The notes under the pieces are model-generated. The model was not told the origin of the DNA. It did not search any database and worked only from the letters and a program-made list of their open reading frames with translations. The position numbers were made by a program, and so were the translations under genes. This document shows positions 44,640-52,798 of a stretch of 64,000 nucleotides of DNA, piece by piece (within the stretch, counting starts at the first letter, position 1; each line of letters starts with the position of its first letter). The DNA comes from Mycolicibacterium goodii (GTDB lineage Bacteria > Actinomycetota > Actinomycetes > Mycobacteriales > Mycobacteriaceae): the NCBI RefSeq assembly GCF_022370755.2, contig NZ_CP092364.2:5518001-5582000 (forward strand), given 5' to 3'.

Positions 44640-45516
44640 CGATCTCGTCGACCAGACCCCACGACAGCGCCGTGGTGGGGTCGATCGTGCGGCCGGACAA
44701 CACGAGATACGCCGTGCGCCAACGACCGATCCGGCGCGTGATGCTCACGGTCCCGCCCGCGCCGGGGATGAGGCCCAGCGCCAACTCGGGCAGACCGAGG
44801 ATCGCGCCCGGATCGCAGCTCACCCAGCCGCAGTAGCACGCCATCTCCAGGCCGCTGCCGAGGACCTGCCCGTGCACCCGGGCGCGGCAGCGCCTGCCGA
44901 GCCGGGCCGTCAGTTCGTCGAGCACGAGTGCCGGGCTGTGGCGGGTGCGCGCGAGGTGTGCGCTGGCCGGATCGGCGAACGACCCGAACTCGGCGAGATC
45001 GCCTCCGCTGCAGAAGCTGCGGCCGTTGCCGCCGAGCACGACCTCGTCGACCGAGGGATCGAGGCGGGCCACCTCGAGCGCCTCGAGCAGGGCCGCCCTG
45101 GCGTCCGTGGAGAACGCATTGTGACGCTGCGGACGGTTGAACCGCACGTGCAGCGTGTTGCCGTCGCGGTGGGCCCGCACGGGCTCGGGCAGTTGCGGAA
45201 CGGTGGCCGGGCCACGCTCGTCGAGCCAGCGCGCGAACTCCGCACCCGCCTGCAGCGTCGAATACGCGAGCGATTCGGTGATGACCCCGCTGAACGTCGA
45301 GGCTTCCGGATCGACACTGCGCAGCACGTCGTCGCACACCGCCGCGGTCTGCGGCCAGCGCTCGCACCGCTCGGTGAGCAGTGCGAGCGTATCGGCGATC
45401 GAGTCCACCGCGACGACCCTGCGATCGTCGTCGGTCGACTCGCTCAGCGTGAACGTCGCATCGCCGCGATCGTCGGCGTCGAGCCCGATCCGGATGCCGC
45501 CAGGCAGTTCGATCAC
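44617..45516 (-). CDS. Enoyl-CoA hydratase/isomerase with N-terminal extension
   Basis: A 299-residue crotonase-fold protein. The crotonase core runs from about residue 110: RFNRPQRHNAFS, GRSFCSGGDLAEFG (oxyanion hole) and GSGLEMACYCGW, then GLPELALGLIPGAGGT, which carries the catalytic-glutamate position. The ~105 N-terminal residues are not part of the fold and I do not recognise them. It starts one base after the fadD4 stop, so the two form a fatty-acid activation and hydration unit. Start is a GTG; an internal start near residue 100 would give a normal-length enzyme. Confidence 0.75.
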   Translation of the reverse strand: MIELPGGIRIGLDADDRGDATFTLSESTDDDRRVVAVDSIADTLALLTERCERWPQTAAVCDDVLRSVDPEASTFSGVITESLAYSTLQAGAEFARWLDERGPATVPQLPEPVRAHRDGNTLHVRFNRPQRHNAFSTDARAALLEALEVARLDPSVDEVVLGGNGRSFCSGGDLAEFGSFADPASAHLARTRHSPALVLDELTARLGRRCRARVHGQVLGSGLEMACYCGWVSCDPGAILGLPELALGLIPGAGGTVSITRRIGRWRTAYLVLSGRTIDPTTALSWGLVDEIVSVASPA

Positions 45517-45517
45517 A

Positions 45518-47032
45518 TCACGAATACTTCGCGATGAGCTCCTGCTTGTACAACTTCCCGGTGTCCGTTCGGGGCAGTTGCGGCTCGAACGAGATCGAGC
45601 GCGGACACTTGTAGTGTGCGAGCCGGTCCCGCAGCCACGCGATCAGTTCCTCGGCGAATTCCGGTGTGGCATCGGCCTGGTCGACGAGCTGAACGACGGC
45701 CTTGACGCTCTGACCCATCTCCTCGTCCGGGATGCCGAACACCGCGGCGTCCATCACCTTGGGATGCACGACGAGCATGTTCTCGGCTTCCTGCGGGTAG
45801 ATGTTCACACCGCCGGAGATGATCATGTGGTGACGCCGGTCGGTCAGGTAGAGGTAGCCGTCCTCGTCGATATATCCGAGGTCGCCCACCGTCTTCCAGC
45901 CACGCTTGTCGCGTGAGGACGCGGTCTTCTCGGCGTCGTTGAGGTACTCGAAGTCCTGACCGCCCTCGAAGTAGATCTCACCGGGCTGACCAGGGGGCAG
46001 TTCGTTGCCGTTCTCGTCGAGGACGTGCACCACGCCGCTCAGCGGTTTACCCACCGAACCAGGATGCGTCAGCCAGTCCTCGGCGAAGATCAGCGTCGCG
46101 CCGATGGCCTCCGAGGACGCGTAGTACTCGTCGACGATCGGCCCCCACCAGTCGATCATCTGCTTCTTGATCTCGACCGGGCACGGCGCGGCGGCATGCA
46201 TGACACGCTCCAGGCTCGACAGATCGTACGAGTTACGCACGGATTCAGGCAGTTTGAGCATGCGTGTGAACATCACCGGCACGAACTGACCGTGGGTGAC
46301 ACGGTGCTTCTGGATCGCGTCGAGGCACCCCTCGGCGTCGAACTTCTCCATCACGACCGTGGTGATACCCGCGGCCTGCACCTGCATCGACCACACCGAC
46401 GGTGCGGTGTGATACAGCGGTGCCGGCGACAGGTACACCGCGTCTGGGTGCATCCAGAAACCGACGAGCGCTGCCATCATGCCCGGGGTCTCCGACGGAT
46501 GCACGTGCGGCAGCTCCCGCTTGATGCCCTTGGGCCGCCCCGTGGTGCCCGAGGAGTACTGCAGCAGATCGCCGTCGAGTTCGTCGTCGATCGGGGTGTC
46601 GGGCTGATCGGCAACGGCTTCCGGGTAGCGCAGCCACCCGTCGAGATCGCCGTCGGCGATCAGTAGGGTGCCGGGCAGACCGTTGGGCAGTGCGTCGCCG
46701 AGACCGGCGAGGGTGTCCCGCAGCTTCGCCGAGCCCACGATCGCCTTCGCGCCGCTGTTGTCGATGATGTACGCGGCCTCGGCCGGGGTCAGGTGCGTGC
46801 TGATGGGGACGTAGTACAGACCGCTGCGGCGCGCGGCCCACATCACCGCGTGGATGTGCTGATTGTTCTCCATCAGGATCGCGACGACGTCGCCCTCGCG
46901 CAGGCCCTGCTCGCGGAAATGGTGCGCCAGGCGATTCGCGCGCGCCTCGAGCTCATCGAAGGTGACGACGGTGCCGGACGGATGGAGGATGATGGCGGGC
47001 TTGTTCGCGCCGACATGCTCGCGGATCTGCAT
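45518..47032 (-). CDS. fadD4: Acyl-CoA synthetase FadD4-like
   Basis: A 504-residue AMP-forming acyl-CoA synthetase. Motifs: YSSGTTGRPKGIKRE (ATP loop), EYYASSEAIG, GWKTVGDLGYIDEDGY, and PRTDTGKLYKQEL with the catalytic lysine. A leaderless promoter is indicated: TACAGT on the minus strand with 6 bases to the ATG. A CACTTGAC/GTCAAGTG operator lies in its -35 region. From memory fadD4 also sits near pckA in M. tuberculosis. Chain-length preference cannot be told from sequence. Confidence 0.85.
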   Translation of the reverse strand: MQIREHVGANKPAIILHPSGTVVTFDELEARANRLAHHFREQGLREGDVVAILMENNQHIHAVMWAARRSGLYYVPISTHLTPAEAAYIIDNSGAKAIVGSAKLRDTLAGLGDALPNGLPGTLLIADGDLDGWLRYPEAVADQPDTPIDDELDGDLLQYSSGTTGRPKGIKRELPHVHPSETPGMMAALVGFWMHPDAVYLSPAPLYHTAPSVWSMQVQAAGITTVVMEKFDAEGCLDAIQKHRVTHGQFVPVMFTRMLKLPESVRNSYDLSSLERVMHAAAPCPVEIKKQMIDWWGPIVDEYYASSEAIGATLIFAEDWLTHPGSVGKPLSGVVHVLDENGNELPPGQPGEIYFEGGQDFEYLNDAEKTASSRDKRGWKTVGDLGYIDEDGYLYLTDRRHHMIISGGVNIYPQEAENMLVVHPKVMDAAVFGIPDEEMGQSVKAVVQLVDQADATPEFAEELIAWLRDRLAHYKCPRSISFEPQLPRTDTGKLYKQELIAKYS

Positions 47033-47038
47033 GAGCAG

Positions 47039-47072
47039 ACTGTAACCGGCGCCACTTGACGGGTGTCAAGTG
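47039..47072 (-). promoter_or_regulatory. fadD4: fadD4 promoter with overlapping 8-bp-arm operator
   Basis: The -10 element TACAGT (47044-47039) lies 6 bases before the ATG. A perfect inverted repeat, CACTTGAC-GGGT-GTCAAGTG (47053-47072), covers the -15 to -35 region. This is a typical layout for a TetR- or FadR-type repressor of fatty-acid genes; the regulator is not in the immediate vicinity. Confidence 0.6.
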
Positions 47073-47091
47073 GGCCATATGTGCGTCGAGG

Positions 47092-47138
47092 CTGTAGTTA
47101 CCGCGTGCAGCACTCACACTTTCGCTCGGTAACTACAG
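47092..47138. repeat. Palindrome family B, copy 1 (partial arms)
   Basis: CTGTAGTTACCG (47092-47103) and CGGTAACTACAG (47127-47138) enclose 23 bases. The left side continues as GTGCGTCGAGG like copy 2 (48071-48137), but on the right side the outer arm has diverged because it encodes the last residues of the nuclease-like protein; that gene's TAG stop (47135-47133) lies inside the right arm. Confidence 0.7.
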
Positions 47139-48029
47139 GTTGGTGCGTCTGCGCGCCATGGGACGGACCCGGGTGAGCAGTTTTCCGTTCCAGCCCCGAG
47201 CGACGAGCGCCCGATGCACCCGCTGCAGGACATCGCCGTCGCGGTCCTCTTTGATCACGCGGATCACGTCCCACCCCAGGTCACGCAGCTTCGGCCACAC
47301 CCGGATGTCCTTGACGTAGCGCGCGCGGTCGGTTCGGTGTTGATCGCCGTCGTACTCGACCGCGACCATGAACTCCTCCCAGCCCATGTCGAGCATGCGC
47401 ACCAGCCGGCCCCGCGCATCGACCGCCGGAATCTGCGTCGTCGGGCGTGGAAAGCCCGCGTCGAGGAGCAGCAACCGGGTCCGCGTCTCCCGCGGAGATT
47501 CGGCGCCGCCGTCCACCAGCGGCAAGAGCTCGCGAAGCTGGCGGATGCCCCGCGCGCCGCGGTAGCGCTCGGCGAGAACCGCGACGTCGTCGGGCGAGAA
47601 CGCGGTCGCGCGCATCAGCGCGTCCATCCGCGCCAGCGCCTCGCCGCGTCGAAGGTGACGTCCCAGATCGAACGCTGTGCGGGCCGGCGTCGTGACGCTG
47701 ATGCACTGCGCGGTGGTGATCTCGTCGTCCTCGATGCGCTCGGCCCGCGCGATGATGCCCGGTGGCGGTCGGGTGTTGTCCCACACCATCTCCACCGCGA
47801 TCCCGTCGTCCACCCAATCGGCACCGAACAGCGCCGACGCCGCGACGCCCGCGACGATGCCATGGCGGCCCGACCGGAGCCAGGCGCCGTCGATGTGGTC
47901 GATCAGCGTCGGCGTGTATCCCGCCGGAATGTAGATGTCGCGGTACATCCTTCGGTACCAACGGCGCAGGTCATGCTCGGTCACGGCGCCACTTGCCAGG
48001 GCGTGGCTGCCGACGATCAGCTGTCGCAT
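47133..48029 (-). CDS. AbiEi-like / DUF559-type nuclease-fold protein
   Basis: A 298-residue protein. The N-terminal half resembles AbiEi-type antitoxin-like winged-helix domains (HDLRRWYRRMYRDIYIPAG start, TTPARTAFDLGR in the middle). The C-terminal ~100 residues look like the Vsr/DUF559 restriction-endonuclease fold: EYDGDQHRTDRARYVKD with acidic and His residues, then RDLGWDVIRVIKED. Function unknown; such genes are multicopy in mycobacteria, as I recall. No toxin partner is adjacent. It is bracketed by two related palindromes, and its stop codon is within one of them. In M. tuberculosis different genes lie between pckA and fadD4, so this is likely an insertion or replacement. Confidence 0.75.
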   Translation of the reverse strand: MRQLIVGSHALASGAVTEHDLRRWYRRMYRDIYIPAGYTPTLIDHIDGAWLRSGRHGIVAGVAASALFGADWVDDGIAVEMVWDNTRPPPGIIARAERIEDDEITTAQCISVTTPARTAFDLGRHLRRGEALARMDALMRATAFSPDDVAVLAERYRGARGIRQLRELLPLVDGGAESPRETRTRLLLLDAGFPRPTTQIPAVDARGRLVRMLDMGWEEFMVAVEYDGDQHRTDRARYVKDIRVWPKLRDLGWDVIRVIKEDRDGDVLQRVHRALVARGWNGKLLTRVRPMARRRTNL

Positions 48030-48070
48030 GCCCGCATCGTCACAGCGGCCCCCGACAAGCCGGCCAGAAA

Positions 48071-48137
48071 TGCGTCGAGCCTGTAGTTACCGGGTGCGCT
48101 ACTCGCACTTTCGCTCGGTAACTACAGGCTCGACGCA
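48071..48137. repeat. Palindrome family B, copy 2 (perfect 22-bp arms)
   Basis: Left arm 48071-48092 begins TGCGTCGAGCCTGTAGTTAC and its exact reverse complement is at 48116-48137. The 23-base loop contains a second stem, GTGCG-CTACT-CGCAC. It lies between pckG and the nuclease-like gene, both leftward, so it could terminate pckG. Copy 1 shares the inner 12-base arm and most of the loop (ACTTTCGCT). Confidence 0.75.
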
Positions 48138-48143
48138 GGAACG

Positions 48144-49970
48144 CTAGGACTCTTCGGCCAAGCGGTGCTTGAGCGCGTCGAACTCGTCCTTGATGCCGGT
48201 CGGCAGCTTCTCACCGACGAACTCGAACCACTCCTCGATCAACGGCAGCTCGTCGCGCCACTCCTCGGGCTTGACGGCGAGCGCCTCGTCGACGTCGGCG
48301 GGATCGACATCCAGACCGGTCAGGTCCAGGTCGGCCGCGGTCGGCACGATGCCGATCGGGGTGCTCCTGCCGTCCGCCTTGTGCTCGATGCGCTCGACGG
48401 CCCACTTGAGCACGCGGCTGTTCTCGCCGAAACCCGGCCACAGGAAGCGGCCGTCGTCGCCGCGACGGAACCAGTTGACGAAGAACACCTTGGGCAGCTT
48501 GGACGCGTCGGCGTTCTTGCCCACGTTGATCCAGTGCGCGAAGTAGTCGCCGACGTTGTAGCCGAGGAACGGCAGCATGGCCATCGGGTCGCGCCGCACG
48601 GTGCCGACCTTGCCCTCGGCCGCCGCGGTCTGCTCTGAGCCCAGCGTCGCACCGATGAACACACCGTGCTGCCAGTCGCGGGCCTCGGTGATCAGCGGCA
48701 CCGTGGTCTTGCGGCGACCACCGAACAGGATCGCCGAGATCGGCACACCCTGCGGGTCGTCCCACTCGGGCGCCAGCGTCGGGCACTGCGAGATCGGTGT
48801 GCAGTAGCGCGAATTCGGGTGGGCGGCCTTCTCGCCGGACTCCGGGGTCCAGTCACGACCCTTCCAGTCGATGAGGTGCTGCGGATCGCCTTCGAGGCCC
48901 TCCCACCACACGTCCCCATCGTCGGTCTTGGCGACGTTGGTGAACACGGTGTTGCCTGCCGCGATGGTCTTCATCGCGTTCGGGTTGGAGTCCCAGTTGG
49001 TGCCGGGCGCGACGCCGAAGAAACCGAACTCGGGGTTGGTCGCGTACAGGCGGCCGTCCTTGCCGAAGCGCATCCACGCGATGTCGTCACCGACCGTCTC
49101 GGCGCGCCAGCCCGGGATGGTGGGCTGCAGCATCGCAAGGTTGGTCTTGCCGCACGCCGACGGGAACGCCGCGGCGATGTAGTACGCCTTGTTCTCCGGG
49201 CTGATCAACTTGAGGATCAGCATGTGCTCGGCGAGCCAGCCCTCGTCGTGGGCCATGGCCGACGCGATGCGCAGCGAGTAGCACTTCTTGCCCAGCAGCG
49301 CATTGCCGCCGTAACCCGAGCCGAAGCTCCAGATCTCGCGGGTCTCGGGGAAGTGGGTGATGTACTTCGTGTCGTTGCACGGCCACGGCACATCCTTCTG
49401 GCCGGGTTCGAGCGGCGCACCGATCGAGTGCAGGGCCTTGACGAAGAACCCGTCGTCACCCAGCTTCTCCAGGGCCGCCGCGCCCATGCGGGTCATGGTG
49501 CGCATCGACACCACGACGTACTCGGAGTCGGTGATCTCCACGCCCAGCTTGGGATCCTCGGCGTCCAGCGGACCCATGCAGAACGGCACGACCCACAGGG
49601 TGCGGCCACGCATGCAACCGCGGTAGAGACCGGTCATGATGCCGCGCATCTCGGCCGGGTCCATCCAGTTGTTGGTGGGACCGGCGTCGATCTCGCGTTC
49701 AGTGCAGATGAAGGTCCGGGATTCGACACGCGCAACGTCGGACGGGTCGGAAAGCGCCAGGAAGGAATTAGGCTGCTTCTCGGGATTGAGCTTCTGGAAG
49801 GTGCCGACCTCGACGAGGTGCGCCGTCAGTCGCTCGTACTCCTCGTCGGAACCGTCGGCGAACACCACCCGATCGGGTTGCGTCAGCTCCGCAACCTCCT
49901 GGACCCACGCCAGCAGTCCCTGATGTCTAGTCGGTGCGGTGTCCAAACCCGGAATGGTCGCTGAGGTCAT
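48144..49970 (-). CDS. pckG: Phosphoenolpyruvate carboxykinase (GTP)
   Basis: A 608-residue GTP-dependent PEPCK, which interconverts oxaloacetate and PEP and controls gluconeogenesis and anaplerosis. The kinase loop [13 protein letters not shown] holds the mobile-loop cysteine and P-loop lysine; [14 protein letters not shown] and [18 protein letters not shown] are further family blocks. AGGAG lies 7 bases before the ATG at 49970; a reading starting 11 codons earlier is unlikely. The 157-bp upstream gap has no gene. M. tuberculosis has the orthologue pckA followed in reverse by the same two GTPase-like genes. Confidence 0.95.
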   Translation of the reverse strand: MTSATIPGLDTAPTRHQGLLAWVQEVAELTQPDRVVFADGSDEEYERLTAHLVEVGTFQKLNPEKQPNSFLALSDPSDVARVESRTFICTEREIDAGPTNNWMDPAEMRGIMTGLYRGCMRGRTLWVVPFCMGPLDAEDPKLGVEITDSEYVVVSMRTMTRMGAAALEKLGDDGFFVKALHSIGAPLEPGQKDVPWPCNDTKYITHFPETREIWSFGSGYGGNALLGKKCYSLRIASAMAHDEGWLAEHMLILKLISPENKAYYIAAAFPSACGKTNLAMLQPTIPGWRAETVGDDIAWMRFGKDGRLYATNPEFGFFGVAPGTNWDSNPNAMKTIAAGNTVFTNVAKTDDGDVWWEGLEGDPQHLIDWKGRDWTPESGEKAAHPNSRYCTPISQCPTLAPEWDDPQGVPISAILFGGRRKTTVPLITEARDWQHGVFIGATLGSEQTAAAEGKVGTVRRDPMAMLPFLGYNVGDYFAHWINVGKNADASKLPKVFFVNWFRRGDDGRFLWPGFGENSRVLKWAVERIEHKADGRSTPIGIVPTAADLDLTGLDVDPADVDEALAVKPEEWRDELPLIEEWFEFVGEKLPTGIKDEFDALKHRLAEES

Positions 49971-50127
49971 TGAATTCTCCTGCGTAGGTTTTTTGGAACC
50001 CAAGCCACGTCACAACGCGGTTACGGCTGCCCCTTGGGTAGAGGTTAACGCGCGTCACATATGAGCGGTGAGCCAGTTGTCTGTCCGATCACTCACAGGA
50101 ACGATTCAGTTCAGCCTCACAAGCGGG

Positions 50128-51606
50128 TTACTCATCAGTAGGTGCCGGATCTCCGTATAAATCGCTCTGTACGACGTCGAGCGCGCGCCGCAACGGCGGC
50201 ACCCGTCGGTCACGCAACGCGGCCGCCCGAGCGGTCGCGACCGCGTGATCGCGTAGTTCGGCGTCGATCGCCGCGATCTGCTCCGCCACGGCGGCGGCGT
50301 CGGCCTCGTCGCGCTCGGCCAGCTGCGTGGTGAGATCGGCCTCGGCTTTCAGCACCCGCGTCGCGACGAGCTCCTCGACGGCGGAGCGCAGCGTCGCGGT
50401 GGTGTCGTTGACCCAGCGGTCCAGAACCGCACGGTCGTGGAGCAGTCCCCGGATGCGCACCACCCACACCGCCAACAGAAGCCCCACCAGCGCGCCGACC
50501 GCCAGGCCCGTGACCGCGAGCCGAGGTGCCGCGCCTGCGAGCAGCCGGCTCACCGCGAGCGCGACCCCGAGGCCGAAGCCGACGGCCAGCACCGTCATCA
50601 GGCGGGTCTCCACGGTGCGGGTCTTCAGGGGCGGCGACGCGATGTCTGGCGACGCGGGGCGCTCAGGTGCCGCCGGTGCGACGAGATCCAGTTCCGACGC
50701 GACGTCACCGAGGTGCACCGTGATGCCCTCGTCCACCTCATCCACGACGTCGTCGCAGCGTCCGCGCACATAGGACTCGAACTCACCGATCCGTCGCCGT
50801 CCCAACGCCGCGACATCCTCCTGCAGTTCGGTGCGCACCGAGTTGCACCGGTTGCGGGCGAAATAGCCCAGCTGCACGCGAGCCTGCTGCAGCTGACTGC
50901 GCAGCGCGATGTTCCGTTCGGTCTTGGCCAGCCTGCGCCCGCGGTTGACCTCGGTTCGACGCTCGCGCAGCGTTTCCACCCGCGCCTTGCGGTCGGCGCC
51001 GGACGCGTCGGCCTCATACCTGCCGATCACCGCTTCCAGGCGGGCCTCCCACGCGCGTAACCTGTTGCGCCGCAGCATATCCGGATTCGACAAGCGTTCG
51101 TTGAGCGCGTCCACGAGCTCGTCGAGCATCGGTTCACCCAGATCGGGCGCAGCAGCGACGCCGGCCCACGGCATCTGTTCGTAACGGCGGGATCGCGCCG
51201 CGAAGGTCTTGGCGTCGGTCTCGAGAACGTCGCGCCAGTTGCGGTGCGCGTCGATCTTCGACACCGCACCCACCACCAGATCGGTGTGCCGGGAAGCCAA
51301 ATCGACCAGCGCACAATCTGATTCAGTGACCGGCGCGGCGGCCGAGACCACGAACACCACCGCCTTGGGCGCCTCCCCCGCCTGCAGCTCCCCCGGTTCG
51401 ACGAACGTGTGCTCCGGCATCCGTTCGCGCAGAGCCGCAAGCACGCTCGTCGTGCCCGCCAACCACGGGCCCGTCACGAGGATGACGTCGCGCGCCTGCA
51501 CACCGGGGGAGTTCAGGCCCGGGTCCACCGACGCGACCAGCGCATCCGCCTCGGCGATCGCAGGGCAGACCGGGTCGGCCGAGGCGTCTTCCACCGCGGG
51601 GCTCAC
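50128..51606 (-). CDS. Dynamin/GTPase-like membrane protein (Rv0210-like)
   Basis: A 492-residue protein, the same length as M. tuberculosis Rv0210. The N-terminal domain looks like a GTPase: VILVTGPWLAGTTSVLAAL at the Walker A position lacks the usual lysine (GPWLAGTTS), but AVSKIDAHRNW supplies an SKxD guanine-specificity motif. The middle is long charged helix (residues ~180-300). Two transmembrane helices, about 345-390, are followed by another coiled coil. This is the layout of bacterial dynamin-like proteins. The GTG overlaps the stop of the upstream partner gene (GTGA). Confidence 0.75.
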   Translation of the reverse strand: MSPAVEDASADPVCPAIAEADALVASVDPGLNSPGVQARDVILVTGPWLAGTTSVLAALRERMPEHTFVEPGELQAGEAPKAVVFVVSAAAPVTESDCALVDLASRHTDLVVGAVSKIDAHRNWRDVLETDAKTFAARSRRYEQMPWAGVAAAPDLGEPMLDELVDALNERLSNPDMLRRNRLRAWEARLEAVIGRYEADASGADRKARVETLRERRTEVNRGRRLAKTERNIALRSQLQQARVQLGYFARNRCNSVRTELQEDVAALGRRRIGEFESYVRGRCDDVVDEVDEGITVHLGDVASELDLVAPAAPERPASPDIASPPLKTRTVETRLMTVLAVGFGLGVALAVSRLLAGAAPRLAVTGLAVGALVGLLLAVWVVRIRGLLHDRAVLDRWVNDTTATLRSAVEELVATRVLKAEADLTTQLAERDEADAAAVAEQIAAIDAELRDHAVATARAAALRDRRVPPLRRALDVVQSDLYGDPAPTDE

Positions 51607-52685
51607 CGCCGAACCGCCCCCTCGGCACCTGCTTCGCCGCCGGGCGCCAGCCGCAGCGATCCCCGCGCGATGGCCATACCGCAACTGCGGTGCAGCGCAT
51701 CGACCGGTCCGCGGCTGTAGCGCCACCAATATCTGGCTCGACGTAGATGCGCATCGCATCCGCATGCGGTCACCGGCGCAAGCGCCGCAGGCCCGTCGGC
51801 GCCGACGACATCTTCCGCGGCGCGCATGACCGCGAGAACCGTGGCGTCGGCGGCGAGGAATCGGCCCACGCTCTCACCGCCCACTGCCTGCAGGTCGACA
51901 AGAGCGCGCTCGATGCGCCGGTAGAACAGGGGCGCCATCAGTGCATCCAGCGCCGCGAGCACCCGGTCGATCTCACCGAGCCGACGCAGCGTGGCGCAGA
52001 GGTCCTCGGGGTCGCAGTCCGGGTTCCGGCTCAGCTCCAGACACGCGTGCACGATGCCGAACCGGTCCAGCGTCCGCAGCAGTTCGGCGCGAATCGCCGG
52101 GGCGACCGGATGCGGGGCGAGGAGAAACGCGTCGGTTGATGACAGATCGGCGGGCGTGGCCACCAGTTCGCGCAGCGCCGCGACGAGGTGTTGCGAAAGC
52201 GCGACCCGGCTCAGCAGGCCGACCATCGGCACCACCGGCAACCCACTGCGCTCCCGCAGCCGTCGCGCGTGGTCATGCGCTGCGGCGAGTAGACCCTCCC
52301 GAAAGCAGCCGGCCAGATCGGCCTTGTTGAGCACCACGAGCACCTCGACGCCGAGGCTGCGGAGATCCTCTGCGACCACCAGATCCTCGGGCTTGAGCAC
52401 CTCGGCCGTGACCAGTACCGCCAGCTCACCCACTTCTTCCGGTCCGGCGCCGCGCACCGCCACACCGCTGGCGGCCAGGGCCTCGCCCACCGTGGTGACC
52501 CCGACGCCACGTCGACCGTGCACCGAGACGGCGAACGGCGCCGACACGCGGGCACTGATCTTCGCCAGGCGCGGGTCCGGGTTACCGTCGCCGCCACGAT
52601 CGGCAAACCGCTTCAGCTCGGCGGCGAACATCTGGCGGCCCTCCACAGTGAACTCCCTGGTCATCCCTACCGAGAATCGTGGCAT
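51603..52685 (-). CDS. GTPase-like partner protein (Rv0209-like)
   Basis: A ~360-residue protein resembling Rv0209 (361). The Walker A region is HGRRGVGVTTVGEAL, again with the lysine replaced (Val). The G4 motif VVLNKADLAG is intact. The rest is helical, with a Cys-rich segment near the C-terminus (VTACGCDAHL). Paired GTPase-like genes of this sort recall dynamin-like pairs such as IniA/IniC. The start may be ATG 52685 or ATG 52664. It is divergent from trmB across about 110 bp. Confidence 0.7.
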   Translation of the reverse strand: MPRFSVGMTREFTVEGRQMFAAELKRFADRGGDGNPDPRLAKISARVSAPFAVSVHGRRGVGVTTVGEALAASGVAVRGAGPEEVGELAVLVTAEVLKPEDLVVAEDLRSLGVEVLVVLNKADLAGCFREGLLAAAHDHARRLRERSGLPVVPMVGLLSRVALSQHLVAALRELVATPADLSSTDAFLLAPHPVAPAIRAELLRTLDRFGIVHACLELSRNPDCDPEDLCATLRRLGEIDRVLAALDALMAPLFYRRIERALVDLQAVGGESVGRFLAADATVLAVMRAAEDVVGADGPAALAPVTACGCDAHLRRARYWWRYSRGPVDALHRSCGMAIARGSLRLAPGGEAGAEGAVRR

Positions 52686-52798
52686 GGCCCGGACGGGCTC
52701 GCGAACAGATCTTGGGCCATAACAGCCGAAGGCAACTGTTGGGTATCAATCTGTACCACGATGCGGGCACACCGGTGCCGATAAGAGACCATGGACGG

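Noticed and set aside
47133..48029. Toxin-antitoxin pair based on the AbiEi-like N-terminus
   Set aside because: No AbiEii-type nucleotidyltransferase gene is adjacent on either side.
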